DNA of 64,000 bases, from NCBI RefSeq assembly GCF_000003815.2, contig NC_049994.1, forward strand, positions 11,225,736 to 11,289,735, in the 5' to 3' direction. Each line of letters begins with the position of its first letter. Position 1 is the stretch's first letter. This document shows, piece after piece, positions 12,901 to 24,008 of this stretch. Made by a program: the position numbers and the translations under genes. The notes under the pieces are model-generated. The model was given only the letters and a program-made list of their open reading frames with translations, made no database searches and was not told the DNA's origin. The stretch is from Branchiostoma floridae. Lineage: Eukaryota; Chordata; Leptocardii; Amphioxiformes; Branchiostomatidae.

Positions 12901-14298
12901 ATGGTTTCCCTGGAACCAGGAAAAACACAGGTTTTGTAGGAAATTAGCAGGATCGGTGATAATTACGGAGGAAAGGAGTAATTCTCACCTTTTGGACGGT
13001 TGAAGATACGACAGGTCCGAGATCGTCTGTTTGCGCAGAGGTTCACCCAGAGTGACAACCGGTCTGCGCATCAGTGGATAAATTATGCATCACCTTTCGG
13101 GGACCAACCATTGACATGGGATATAGGGGTGTCCGTCTAGAATGATTATTGCGTAGTGAGACTACGTATTAAGGTTAGGCAACGTTTGTAACATAATACT
13201 ATATCCTAAGTAAATTGAGACTGTAAATGTTACGTACCTCTAGTTGTCATGACCTGGTCAAGTAATTGATGATGACCGTAAATTCATTGTGGCATTCTTG
13301 TATTTTTTTTGGCATATTATCAATAAAGTGGTAAATTAAAAATCATTGTATGACGACTATTTACTTGAGTGGTTAACGATACTTGAACTCCTCCCTCTTT
13401 TCTAGGAAATGCCTAACGTTATACTGTACCTCACAATAGATAGGTACTGTTTCTAGATTTGTTACTGTATGCACATTATTACCATTGTAAATGCCTTTAG
13501 TCAAACGTATTGTGACTTTTAAAGGGGAACACTATATCAGGGCAGAGTTCTCCTTTTAGCCCCATGTCATAAAAGCTGACACCCTTGCTTCATAATGGTC
13601 TGAATGGCGTTTCTCGTAAACCGGCGTAAGCAGGCAGGCTACATGCAAATTTCTCAATTTCCGATAGAGGACGCTGTTGACCGTGTACAGGATCGTGCAG
13701 TAGTGATTGGTAGGGGACAATTGCCAACGTCATGAAGCCGGTTTAGTCTCTACCAGATCGACTCCCGCCTGGCCGAATAGTAATAGGGGACTTTGGCCAA
13801 GTAAGGAATAAAAGCCTAGTAGGGGTTAATTGGCCCAGGAATGAACTGCCCGACCGACGGTGACTGCAAAAGACTGACTAAAATTCATTGGAAACTTATA
13901 TTTTTCTTCTGTTATTTCATCCAGATAGCACGTCTGCTTGGAGACTAATGAATGATTTTGTAGTCGATTTGGGCCCCTGGCGGCTTTCCTTGGTATTACA
14001 CTAGAACTTCCGTTTTTGTGTCTTTTCTCCTGGACATGCTATAGTGTTGATTTTTCTTCTTATTATTTGGCCATATTCAAATTCAAATGACACAAGAACA
14101 TGTTGTCATGCAAAGTCTTCTCCTCTTCTTATCATACATATTACAACGAAAATGAAAAGAATGGCATTTATGATTACCTCTATCAAAAGACGATACATCT
14201 TTTTTCTAAACGACAGCAGAGGCCTGGGAATAATCTATTCTCAAAGCAGAGGTTGAGTCGCGGAGATATAGTAGTAGTCGGGACTTTGGATTTACCGG
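9957..14298. other. No confident gene; possible minus-strand first exon or promoter near 13.0 kb
   Basis: The GC-richer patch at about 12,300-13,140 holds short open frames on both strands (12353-12595 +, 12331-12519 -). At 12,982-12,993 the minus strand reads CAAAAG followed by GTGAGA, a good donor, so a non-coding first exon of a minus-strand gene starting near 13.1 kb is conceivable. Nothing ties it to the possible terminal exon at 1068-1270. Confidence 0.25.
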
Positions 14299-14326
14299 CG
14301 CGCTCTTCTCACGTGAGAGGAGCGCG
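14299..14326. repeat. Near-perfect 28-nt palindrome centred on an E-box
   Basis: The two 14-nt arms meet with no loop at CACGTG; a single mismatch separates them (CGCGCTCTTCTCAC and its complement). CACGTG is the core of bHLH/bZIP binding sites. Confidence 0.7.
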
Positions 14327-14346
14327 TCAGTAGATTTCCCTACTTC

Positions 14347-14455
14347 TACTTTATGTATATATACAGATATATGTACATATACTTTATGTATATATACAGA
14401 TATGTGTACGTATACTTTATGTATATATATATACAGATATACTACATTATGTATA
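14347..14455. repeat. 33-bp tandem repeat, three copies
   Basis: ACTTTATGTATATATACAGA recurs at 14349, 14382 and 14415, followed by GTACATAT/GTACGTAT variants. The 164-codon minus-strand frame here is carried partly by this repeat. Confidence 0.85.
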
Positions 14456-15144
14456 TCTCCACTACTCAACCTCTGGAAAATAAGAACAATGTGCCATGGT
14501 TTCCCGAGTGCCGTCAATTCATGCAAAGAGAAATCCCGAAGATTCACTGCCCCCGCTCTGACACCCCTCGTGATGCCGTCAGTGACGTATTCTTCCCGAC
14601 TGTGGTCCTTTTCAGGTGCCGTCCGCCGGAAACTGTTTGATGGACGACTCAGAGGTACTGACGCCACTGGAATCGAAGGCGAGATTGGAACATCTGTCAT
14701 GTTTAAACATCAATCCCCCGGCTGTCTAGTCCGGCTGCACAGTCTTCACATCTACCACGGTGTTTTGTTTTAAGATTATCTTGGCTTTTAGTTCATTGTA
14801 TTTCCCGTTCACTCATTGATTAGTGAAAGGAAACGTGTTTTATTCCCTCTTAGGTCAGGCTTTAGTCTCTGTTCACAAATTGTGTAAAGAACCCGCAGGT
14901 GCACTTCGGCAATGGAAAGTGACTTTAGACTTAGACATTTAGCCATCTATCAATCCACAGTATAAATGCAGTTATATCTTTTTTAGATCAAGTTCGAAGA
15001 CCCTTATGTAACCATAGTGAAGACGGGAAAGCGGCCCGTAGTCAGTCTTAGGCAAGCTTGACTTCACTGACTCAATATCTGAAGCAGGGGTTACGAAGTC
15101 TGCTCCGGAAATTCCCGTATCCCTATTTCAAAAATACCTTTCAC
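14456..15144. other. No gene seen
   Basis: The stretch 14,470-14,760 is GC-richer and open on both strands (minus frame starting at 14,700), but it has no recognisable domain or clear splice context. Confidence 0.35.
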
Positions 15145-15458
15145 AGGGTTGGACAATTTTTCTGAAATTCAGTTGTCCTATCGGGCAAGTACATAAAGAA
15201 ATTTACTTGCCCATGCAAACCAACATTTTCCTTGCCCGAAATTTGAATGGCATTTTCAATGTATTTTCACTTCCAGCAATGGAATTCTTTTATCATCAGC
15301 TCTCTTTTTCTGTGTTGACCAATACTTGATGCCATGACTGTAAAAAGTATATCAAAATCTCGCTCATGGAAAAATCTTACTGTGGGGTAGGACGAGCAGT
15401 TGCCCGATTAGCACTTACACTTGCCCGGGACAACTGGGCTAGTGGACTTGTCCAACCC
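15145..15458. mobile_element. hAT-like foldback element
   Basis: Inverted ends GGGTTGGACAA and TTGTCCAACCC, with a second inverted motif ACTTGCCC/GGGCAAGT inside each. The flanks CTTTCACA and ATTTCACA match at 7 of 8 positions, as expected for an 8-bp hAT target duplication. No transposase. Confidence 0.75.
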
Positions 15459-16294
15459 TATTTCACACGAGCCGGGAAGCCACAATGTGGCTTCTTGACA
15501 AAGAAGAATTAGAATGTATTGTCGATGTTATCAATAATACAATGTCGCTATTCATATTTGGAGGCATATTTTTTTGTGTGCAAAAGATTGGAGGTGAAAT
15601 CAAATTTCTTTGCAAGCATGTTTTGTATTTCTCAGAGGAAGGTAATACTCTTCAAGCTAGCATCTGAAAAGACAGGACAGGACTCTTTGAAGAAGCGATG
15701 ATCTGAATGGTGGTTGCCGCAGTGGTTGAAGCCATCATATTTTCGCAGATGTGGAATCACCTTGCGGTTTGTTAAAGAACTACAAGATGTAGCTGCTGTA
15801 TTGTAAAGTACTGGTGTCTAGTCAATTGTCATGATGTATAAAATACCCCGTTGACAGCATCTATGTATAACATTGCCCTCTAGTATTACAGCCTATATGG
15901 TACTTCCTTATATGCAAGGCGTGTCTTAGCTGTCAGTGTAAGTAACAGATTTCATATGTCTTATTAAAGACTGCCCCAGACGGATTAGTTTTTCATTAAA
16001 AGGCAAGCGCCAAGGTGCAGATTCAATATATCGATTGGATAAGGGTTATTATCGTCTTAGTATTACATGTATTTATACTGAAGGGCAAAGTTGTAGACGC
16101 ATCACCCTACAAGACAAGATAAGAAGACGGGACTTTTTGGAATGATGTTCGTCAGCAACTTTATCTGTCTTATAATACTTCACCTATTTCCGCGATTCAA
16201 GCAAACCTGTCTGCGCCAAAATAGGACAAGCATATTCATTAACTGGTACAAACGGGCGCCGATGGCATGAAATTTGCAACCTGGAAAATCGTAA
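15459..16294. other. No gene seen
   Basis: Two overlapping 60-codon frames at 15485-15701 without features; otherwise featureless. Confidence 0.45.
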
Positions 16295-16537
16295 AGGTGG
16301 TATCTCACTGCACTTGTGGCACCGGTGCAGCACTGAGGGGTTTCGTTCACTGCGGCACAGTTTTGCTATTTTTGCCGATTTTCTTATAATTTAGATATTG
16401 CGTGATACGTAAAAGTTTGACTTAGAAGACAACGTAATACTAAAAATGTAAGAAAATTCGTTCTTTATCTCTAAATTCGTTGAGTAAAATCCCGCAGTAC
16501 CGCACCGGTGCCACAGTTGCCGTGAGATACCACCCCT
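16295..16537 (+). mobile_element. GGTGGTATCTCACTGC MITE, copy A
   Basis: Inverted ends AGGTGGTATCTCAC and its complement plus the palindromic GCACCGGTGC next to each end; TAA flanks both sides (16292-16294, 16538-16540). Internal landmark GATATTGCGTGATACGTAAAA. A 3-bp TAA duplication again suggests a PIF/Harbinger-type MITE. Confidence 0.85.
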
Positions 16538-19248
16538 TAAGTGAGCGTCACTTATTATCACTATAACTATGATGTATGTTACATAATTGAACAGTGGTTT
16601 TTAAATCAGCGTCAACCCTTTGGATTTCCAATAACCTGCTCATATCACATGGCACCCTACGTCAATGTGACCGCAAGGGAAAATTGGCAAATTCGCAAAG
16701 TTTGCGCAATTTTTGGCCTCATTCAACTGAAATAGACTTCAAGTAACGAAGAGCCTAAAATTAACAATCGGAGACGTGAGTAGTTAAATGTCACTTGAAT
16801 CTATCAGTAGTGTTACAAATCAAGTGAAGTTTTTCACATATTCATATGCCATATATGACAAATGTTTCAAACATCAACCATAGAATGTAAAATGTGTAAA
16901 TATTTAGAACATGCTTTTCGGGCAAATTCTGCTCTAACGCAAAAGTTAAATGAAACTTATTCAGATGAACCCATTTTAAACTTTTTTACGTTTTCGCTTT
17001 GACATAATATGTTTTCCTCTTTTCTTCAGAATATACTGCACTCAAAAGAATCGATGTTTGAAGTTCAAGACAGATGGGAAAGTCGAATACCCTGCGTTGG
17101 TTTGTCACTGACACATTAGTAGGAAACAGGGTCTCTTTTGAACTCATACCACGTGGAGCTTGTGATAGGTACGGAAGTGACATAACGGAAGAAATCGAAG
17201 ACGTGCTCTGGTTGGACGATTTGTCACGCCATATCATCTGTTTTATCACGACTTCTGGTTGGTCTTTTTTTGTCTACACGCCTCTGACGTAGCCATCGTG
17301 TTTGACAGTTACTTAACAGTTCACAGCCAAACTTTACTTTTTACAACAACAAAAAGATTTTTACAACAACAAAAGATACAACCGAAATCATGGAGACTTT
17401 CGTTTTTGCTTACAAAAGGATGCAGTGTGTTCGTGTTATTGTTATGGAGAAAACAATTAAGCAGGAGCTTTGGTCAAAGCTCTTTTCTTTCTATGGTATT
17501 TTTTTGTGTACCTTCAAGGGGTGAAAACATATATTGCATTTGCGCCGTTTCTTCCTCTATGTCGTCGATTTCTACATACAGACAAGGTCAATGACCTGGA
17601 CCAGACGGCCGTCACCATGGTTACTGGTAAAATAGCAGACACGCCGTGGTGTTTGATTACAAAATGTAGCAAGAGGCAGGACAGAACTGGAGAGGCTGGT
17701 CACCATATACATGAACATATACATGAACGTGCCTGAGTAAAAATGAGCCGAACAGTAGCTTTTCAGGCTTGACAATGTTAAGGTTAATATATGTATTTGC
17801 ATACAAATGTACGTGTTTCCGTCTAGTTCCCAAGAGCATTTAGGTAAAATGTCCAGTTTATATGTTATAATATCCTACATAGAGTTGTTCACCAAATAAA
17901 CCATGTCATCGCTAAAGGTTCTATTGACCTATTCGGATCGATTTGTCTTTCCTTACAAGGGTTAATGCCGGCGTATTGATCAGCGTATCGACCGGGCCAC
18001 GGTGATTATGGTCTTAGAAATATACCTTTGCCAATAAGGCAACACTGAGACCATAAGTTATGCATCATGCTGGGCAAACGAACCACTGCGTTTTACAAGC
18101 TGTGCAATATGGAAGATGTCTGCCATAACTCTGGGCTCAGTTAAGCTGTGGCTCATTCTATCAAACATCATTTCGATTGATAGAGACACACAGGAAAGGG
18201 ACAGAAAGGAAAATAAAACAACGGTTTGCTTGTAATACAGGATCTGATAGCTAGTGAATAACGTATTTGGACGTTAACTTTAAAGCTAAAATTGTCAGTA
18301 TGCCAATGAAATTGTTAGTTCAATTACAGACCAATGATCAATGATTGTTACTCTTCCCTCTCTCACCCAGTTTTGTTACACCTCATTTTATTGTTTTTTT
18401 CGCATTGTGCTCAAATTATGTACATGTATGTGCTATTTTGTATTAAACTGAATAGAAGAAGTTCGAAAACAAAAAGCATTTGCAACGTCACAAATAACAC
18501 CAACCTTGTATTGACTTTGTGTTCATTTTGTTTCCATTAGACTGGCAAGAATCTGGCTTTTAATTCATAGTGTTGGGTTAAACCATTGGTTTAACACCTG
18601 TTGTACAACAAATCATTCTCAGTCACTGACGAAAGGGAATGGATGCTACCTGACACGTTTGACCACTTACAGATTCATCCTGTTGCTTTAGGCATCTAAT
18701 TACATGGATGTCTAAACTTCATCAGTGTCACGAATAACACTTCTTCTAATCAGCCTAGTAGTGGATTGCTCATTAAGATATTGATTGTACATTTTGGCAT
18801 GCAAAACTCGAGGCTGGCACACTTTCAGGTTTGTCTAAATGGCAATGTTCGTCAACATTATAAGGCTATAGACTCATTGGTAAGTGCATTAAAAGTGTTA
18901 TATTTCGTCTGTAAACATTGTAATTGTCAATTTTTATGGGCAGTTTTGGATACGCCTATCCTTCATAATTGTTAAATGTTATCATACTTCAGTGAACAAG
19001 GCTATGCGATGAATAGACACAACTGCACCACCTTGTAGTATTGTCACTGATCCATCGACAACGAACGAAGCTTCTGTCAAGCCTTTATCTGGAGAACAGC
19101 TTGACAGATGTGGACAGATGCAGGATCGGAGAAATCGAAGGACTTTCAAGATTAGGTCATTCCTCACGTTTCTTTTTCTATTCCATCATTTGTTGATTCA
19201 CCATCGTTTCATCTTGTGGATTTTTTCTCTTTGTACTAAGATAGGTAA
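16538..19248. other. No gene seen
   Basis: Open frames at 17,074-17,292, 17,259-17,594 and 17,470-17,736 (+) overlap each other in different frames and show no domain. A short direct repeat of TTTTTACAACAACAAAA lies at about 17,338-17,377. Confidence 0.45.
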
Positions 19249-19320
19249 GGGATGTCCCTGTAGCTCGACTGGTAGCAGCCTCACAGTTGAGTTCCTGGTT
19301 CCAAGTCGTCGGTATCACGT
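19249..19320 (+). mobile_element. tRNA-derived SINE, 5' part
   Basis: Starts GGGATGTCCCTGTAGCTCG (A box) and continues TGGTAGCAGCCTCACAGTTG, the same head as the SINEs at 21.1 and 26.9 kb. It breaks off before the B box. Confidence 0.75.
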
Positions 19321-19395
19321 TTGTTTTTACTAGTCTATAGTTGACCATTTGAAAGTCACTGTACTTTTTGTCGTGTCAATAAAGATTCCATGTAA

Positions 19396-19679
19396 ATGTG
19401 GTATCTCGCTGCGCTTGTGGCACCAATGCGGCACTGCGGGTTTCGTTCACTGCGGCACTGTTGTGCTATTTTCGTCGATATTCCATAATTTATAATTATA
19501 ATGAATATATAATTTATAGTTCTATAATTCAGATATTGCGTAATACGTAAAAGTATGACTTAGAATACAACAAAATACACAAAACGTAAAACAACCGTTC
19601 TTTATCTTTGAAATTCGTTGAGTTATCTTCCGAACACGCAGTGGCACACCGGTGTCCCAAGCGCAATGAGATGCCACCC
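19396..19679 (+). mobile_element. GGTGGTATCTCACTGC MITE, copy B
   Basis: Same termini and internal motif (GATATTGCGTAATACGTAAAA) as copy A, with about 40 bp of extra A/T-rich sequence inside. TAA on both sides (19393-19395, 19680-19682). Confidence 0.85.
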
Positions 19680-19687
19680 TAAGGTAA

Positions 19688-19750
19688 GCTGGGAGACCCG
19701 GTTCAAATTCTGGAAGGGAAATCTTGGTTGGGGCTTCGCCATAAAGTGGA
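19688..19750 (+). mobile_element. tRNA-derived SINE, 3' part
   Basis: GAGACCCGGTTCAAATTCTGG is the B-box region and AATCTTGGTTGGGGCTTCGCC the body of the same SINE type. It sits directly beyond MITE copy B and could be the other half of the SINE at 19249-19320. Confidence 0.6.
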
Positions 19751-21104
19751 TAACACGAGCGTACAAAAAGTAGTCTTCTAGTTCACCACGGTGCATTAAG
19801 ATCACAACAAAGGGTTAGAGATTAGCGAATGGATTGACCCAAATTCACTGGAATGGCCTTGGTTAAATGAATAAACGATCAATTGATGATTCAAGCCGGA
19901 AACTATTGGAGACAGCGAAGATTAAAGGATGATGTGACGAAAGCGGATGATACGATTTAAGACGAAATTGCTGACACCCCCATTGAAAACGGATCCCGTA
20001 AATCACTTGAAACATCCTTCCTAATTGTATCTTGAAGAACCCAAAAAGGTAGACGCCTGCTGAGAATCGAGAGAGGAACTAAATTATAGAGTAGTCATTA
20101 GAACAAGGATGCGTGTCTAATCGTAATTTGTGCTCAGATAATTATGCATAATGAGCATCACGATCATTCGGAGTGACACCCCAAGCAATGGATGATGGAT
20201 AAGAACACATAGTGATATGTCAGGAGACCTGAGGAGAATCCTGTATCACCATCGTGTAAGTGTTTGGCATTGTCGGAGACCAATTAATTTCATGTATTCG
20301 GAGCTGCAGCCCTTTTTTCGTACTGTGTGTCAAATCAAGTCGAGGAAAACGTTGATGCTGAAACAAGAGTAAGTGGGCATGAACGGCTTGAAAGACTGTA
20401 TTCGTGAATACTTTGAAGGATTCTACACATTGTTTCACGAATAGCAAGAAAAGAACGATTTCAATTTATTTTCTTCACACGTGCGGAAGTAACAATCTTT
20501 GTGATTGGTCAGTGGAAAGTTTTTTTAACGTAAAGCGTCTACTTTGATGGTTTACGACACATGCTAGTTATAAAAAAATGTGGATGTGGAGGTGTATGCG
20601 TGGGCCTTAGAACTCACGTCACTGCAATTACCTTAAAGCAGAAGATATTCAGACGAAAATGTTTGCGTGTGTCTTTGTTTGACCTCCCTGCTAGCCACTA
20701 AGGAAAATATATGGTGCCTGTTTCTACCTCTTCTTTACCAGAGGCTATTTCTATTGAAGGTGACGAGCATATTCCATTAGTCGAAATACCACCCGTTTAG
20801 CTAGCTCCAGGCAGCGCCATTGGTAAAGTCCAAAGCCACGCATTTGTTTCGTGCAGACCCTTGAAATGCCTTGAAGTACACTGGGCAGCAAGTTTTTTTC
20901 AGGGTATACAGCAGAAGCCAGTTGATTGCACAACGAATAACTGCACACTTCTGTTAATTGCACGGAATCCCAAAGTCCCATCCGGATAATTACACAAAAT
21001 GTGCTGGCAAATGGGGAGTGCAATCAAACGGCTTCTACTATATTTCCGAGGGGTTGCTAGACCTTCCTAGGTACCTCCTCAATACGAGATCCCTATTCTG
21101 TATC
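19751..21104. other. No gene seen
   Basis: Short unrelated open frames only (for example minus 20220-20447 and 20751-21023). Confidence 0.45.
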
Positions 21105-21236
21105 CCCTCTAAAAGACAGGTGCAACCCCAACCAAGATGCCCTACCCAGGATTGAACCGGGGTCTTCCAGTTACCACGTAGAAACCAGGAGCTCAACTGT
21201 GAGGCTTTTACCAGTTGAGCTACAGGAACATCCCAA
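21105..21236 (-). mobile_element. tRNA-derived SINE
   Basis: On the minus strand: GGGATGTTCCTGTAGCTCAA (A box), CAGTTGAGCTCCTGGTTTC, then GACCCCGGTTCAATCCTGGG (B box) and a GGGCATCTTGGTTGGGG body. The head is tRNA-like but no cloverleaf closes. Confidence 0.8.
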
Positions 21237-22853
21237 CGCCGACGCATTGTGAACTAAAATTGAACCGAGATGGTACGCTAGATAATGTTTCACGGATATA
21301 CAAAGAGAGCAAAGACGCCACTTATTCATAATCAAACACCCACAAGTAATAGTTAACCTTATGCACGGCTGTTCCATATCTGAACGCTCTCCCATTTTAC
21401 CCACACTCAAATGTCAGCGTTAATTTTCCTTCGCTACTTTGCCCATAGCCCACGGCAGTATATCATCCCTAACTCCCTGAATTAAGTAAGCCATTTCATG
21501 GCAAGTTTTCTATCCACTTGTTTTCGGTACGTTGCTTCACAACAAAGCTGTTATACTGCACTTAAAGAAAAGTGATCCATGCAGAAGATATATCTTATCA
21601 CTTGAAGCTGCCTCTCTACTGACTGGCTGTACTTCAACAGAACGTCGTCTTTGGAGATATTGAGTGTACCTGACAACTGATCGTGAATAATTCACAGTAC
21701 AGCTGAATCAAAGTCGACGGGTGACATTTTCCTGCAGGTATGACGCTATTGTGTCTTATCTCTGCGACCAAACGGTTCCATAAACATGATGGATGTGGAC
21801 ATTGCCGCGAGGGTGTGCCACTTCTGAAGTACCGGAAAGTTTACCGTTAAATGCAATGACGGGGGGACGGCTTAAAAGGGCAGAACATTGACATTTTCCA
21901 TCGAGATCAGTATCTTATCACTACTGATGAAGGTGCACGACATTCGTCAATGGATGTTGTACTACAAATAAACATAACATCGATGAAGAGAAGAGATATC
22001 ATAATGGTAGACGCAATGTGAATCGCCTGGGAGTTGGTCCTAACGTCCAGACATTTAAAACGAAAACAGGATCATGTTAGATATAGACGGAATCATGGGG
22101 ATCATCTTCAACATTTTCAGCTGACAGACAGAGGACAGAGATGAATAACATCTTAGTTGGTTCCCCCGTGTTTAAACGCAGACGCAATTACTCGGGTATT
22201 ACACGAGTATCAGTGGTATTTTACCCTGAAATCGCTATTAGGTTTTACCATCAACAATCAACCAGATGATTGGTATGCACATCCATAAACTTCCTGCCTA
22301 CCGCTGAAGGCCCTTATCAGATACCGGATTGATGCAGTAGTTTTAATGGCCCATCATTGATTCTTGAAGTTGCCTAGAGGATGGGGGAGGAGAATTCATG
22401 TCCTGGGTTGGGAAGATAAGGTTTAGTGAAAGCTCTCCAGCGGTCTTTATTTGATATGGATTACAGAAGGTGCTGTGGGCATGTGATGGAACTAGTTACA
22501 GTCTTAGAAGTGGATTGAAAAGCCCGGTGAACATCATCTACTGAGTACTGTCAGGTCGATGAAACTTTTAAGATAAAGGACTTTGCTAAAGGAACCTTTG
22601 AGATCTATTCTCTTGCGATGTGAATGATGCTTCTTTTGATTATCTTCGCTTCTTAGGGTGTCATTCCGAGGGGAAAGGTAATTGAATCATACAGAGGGTC
22701 CTAATGTTGCGTGAGCAAGATTTAGTTCAGAAAGAGTTGCTGCCTTTTATTTGGTAACTCGTTGAGTAAGATGTCTAGAGTTTCAATCAAGGGCAAAGTA
22801 GAAGACTAATACTGCAAGCTCCATTATCATACATTACGCCGTGTGGTTTTGAG
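21237..22853. other. No gene seen
   Basis: No open frame, RNA gene or long repeat that I can support. Confidence 0.45.
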
Positions 22854-22948
22854 TTAGGCCATATTCATTTGATTGTATGGATGACATCATATGGCATACC
22901 GAACAATAGGTTATTAAATTTTGTTCTTTCAAAACTTTTTCTATGACG

Positions 22949-23838
22949 TTAGGCCATGTTGATTTGATTATATGGATGACATCCGCGCTCGCACCAATTT
23001 TCGGCCGTTAACAAAAAAAAAAAAAGTTTTCGACCACACAATAAATTGTGCAAAGCAGCTGTAAAATGAGCAAAAATATTCCGTAGATTGAAAAAAAAGT
23101 ATCAGAAAACAGATAACTAATCATAGTCTAATGCTATAGAATGCCAAAATAAATCTAAAGTCAAAGAATAAGATGTGAAAGGACAGAAAGAAAAAAAATC
23201 TACTGTTGGTAGGGGTGGGTACCAGTACAGAAAATTCAGGTCCCGTTCAGGTCCAGAGGATCATTTTCAGGTCCGGATCTGAACCTGGACCTGATTGTCT
23301 GTGGAAACTTGAGAACTGGCAATGCTCAAAACAAAGGTAATTGGTCAGTTTTGTTACAAAGGAATCTGTTTGGTGGATTATTGGACTCCCACTGGAAAAC
23401 TGGCAAAAAGTAATAAAGGCTAACTCTCTCTGTACCTTTGACTGTAGAAACTTGGTACAATTGACTATAAACTCTACTCGACTTCACTCTTATTCTTTCT
23501 TGGCCCCCCGGTAAGACCCCAAATGCCTGCCGACATAGTGTGTCCATTCTGTAATTGACGAAACCTGTTCCTCTGATTTATTTCCAGGTCTGTTTTTTTC
23601 GGATTATTCCAAGAAGAAAATAATGTCTTGCACCCGTATAATGTACTGGTCCCTACACCTAACTGGTGGTATACCAATTACTATGCGTGTTTAGTCCTAT
23701 GTTCAACCTTCCTGGCCACTTGATTTCATACTGGAGGCAACTTTTTTTTTTGGCCAAACTTTTTTTTATTCGCTCGCTCGCATCAGTTTTGGAGTTCCCA
23801 GAGGATGTCATCCATATAATCAAATCAACATGGCCTTA
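22949..23838. mobile_element. Inner inverted-repeat element, GGCCATGTTGATTTGAT family
   Basis: Left arm from 22949 (TTAGGCCATGTTGATTTGAT, then TATGGATGACATCC) and right arm 23803-23838 are near-perfect inverted copies about 36 bp long. Diverged single ends of the same family are at 25,260-25,370, 47,245-47,356 and 59,360-59,398. Confidence 0.8.
23205..23668. mobile_element. Third nested element with GGTACCAGTACA ends
   Basis: TAGGGGTGGGTACCAGTACA on the left and an inverted TAGGTGTAGGGACCAGTACA on the right. The interior has repeated CAGGTCC words. A hAT-type end is possible; I could not identify a target duplication. Confidence 0.5.
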
Positions 23839-24008
23839 GTAGACGTTTTCCAATATTTTTTTTTTTGCATTCTACGGCATATCGATCTTTTGCAGCTGCT
23901 TTGTACGATTTACTGTATGGTTACAAACTTTTTTTGTAATTACAAAAACCGGCAGAACTTGATGCGCGCGCGGATGTCATCCATATACTCAAATCAACAT
24001 TGCCTTAA

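Larger units (their letters stand above)
22854..24008. mobile_element. Outer inverted-repeat element of a nested pair
   Basis: Left end TTAGGCCATATTCATTTGAT (22854) and an inverted right end ending AATCAACATTGCCTTAA (24008) enclose a second pair with the same end sequence. Ends are diverged. No transposase frame. Confidence 0.55.

Noticed and set aside
14206-14700. 164-codon minus-strand frame
   Set aside because: Partly built from the 33-bp tandem repeat; a frame of this length is expected about once by chance in 64 kb. The N-terminal part stays unexplained but has no domain or splice support.
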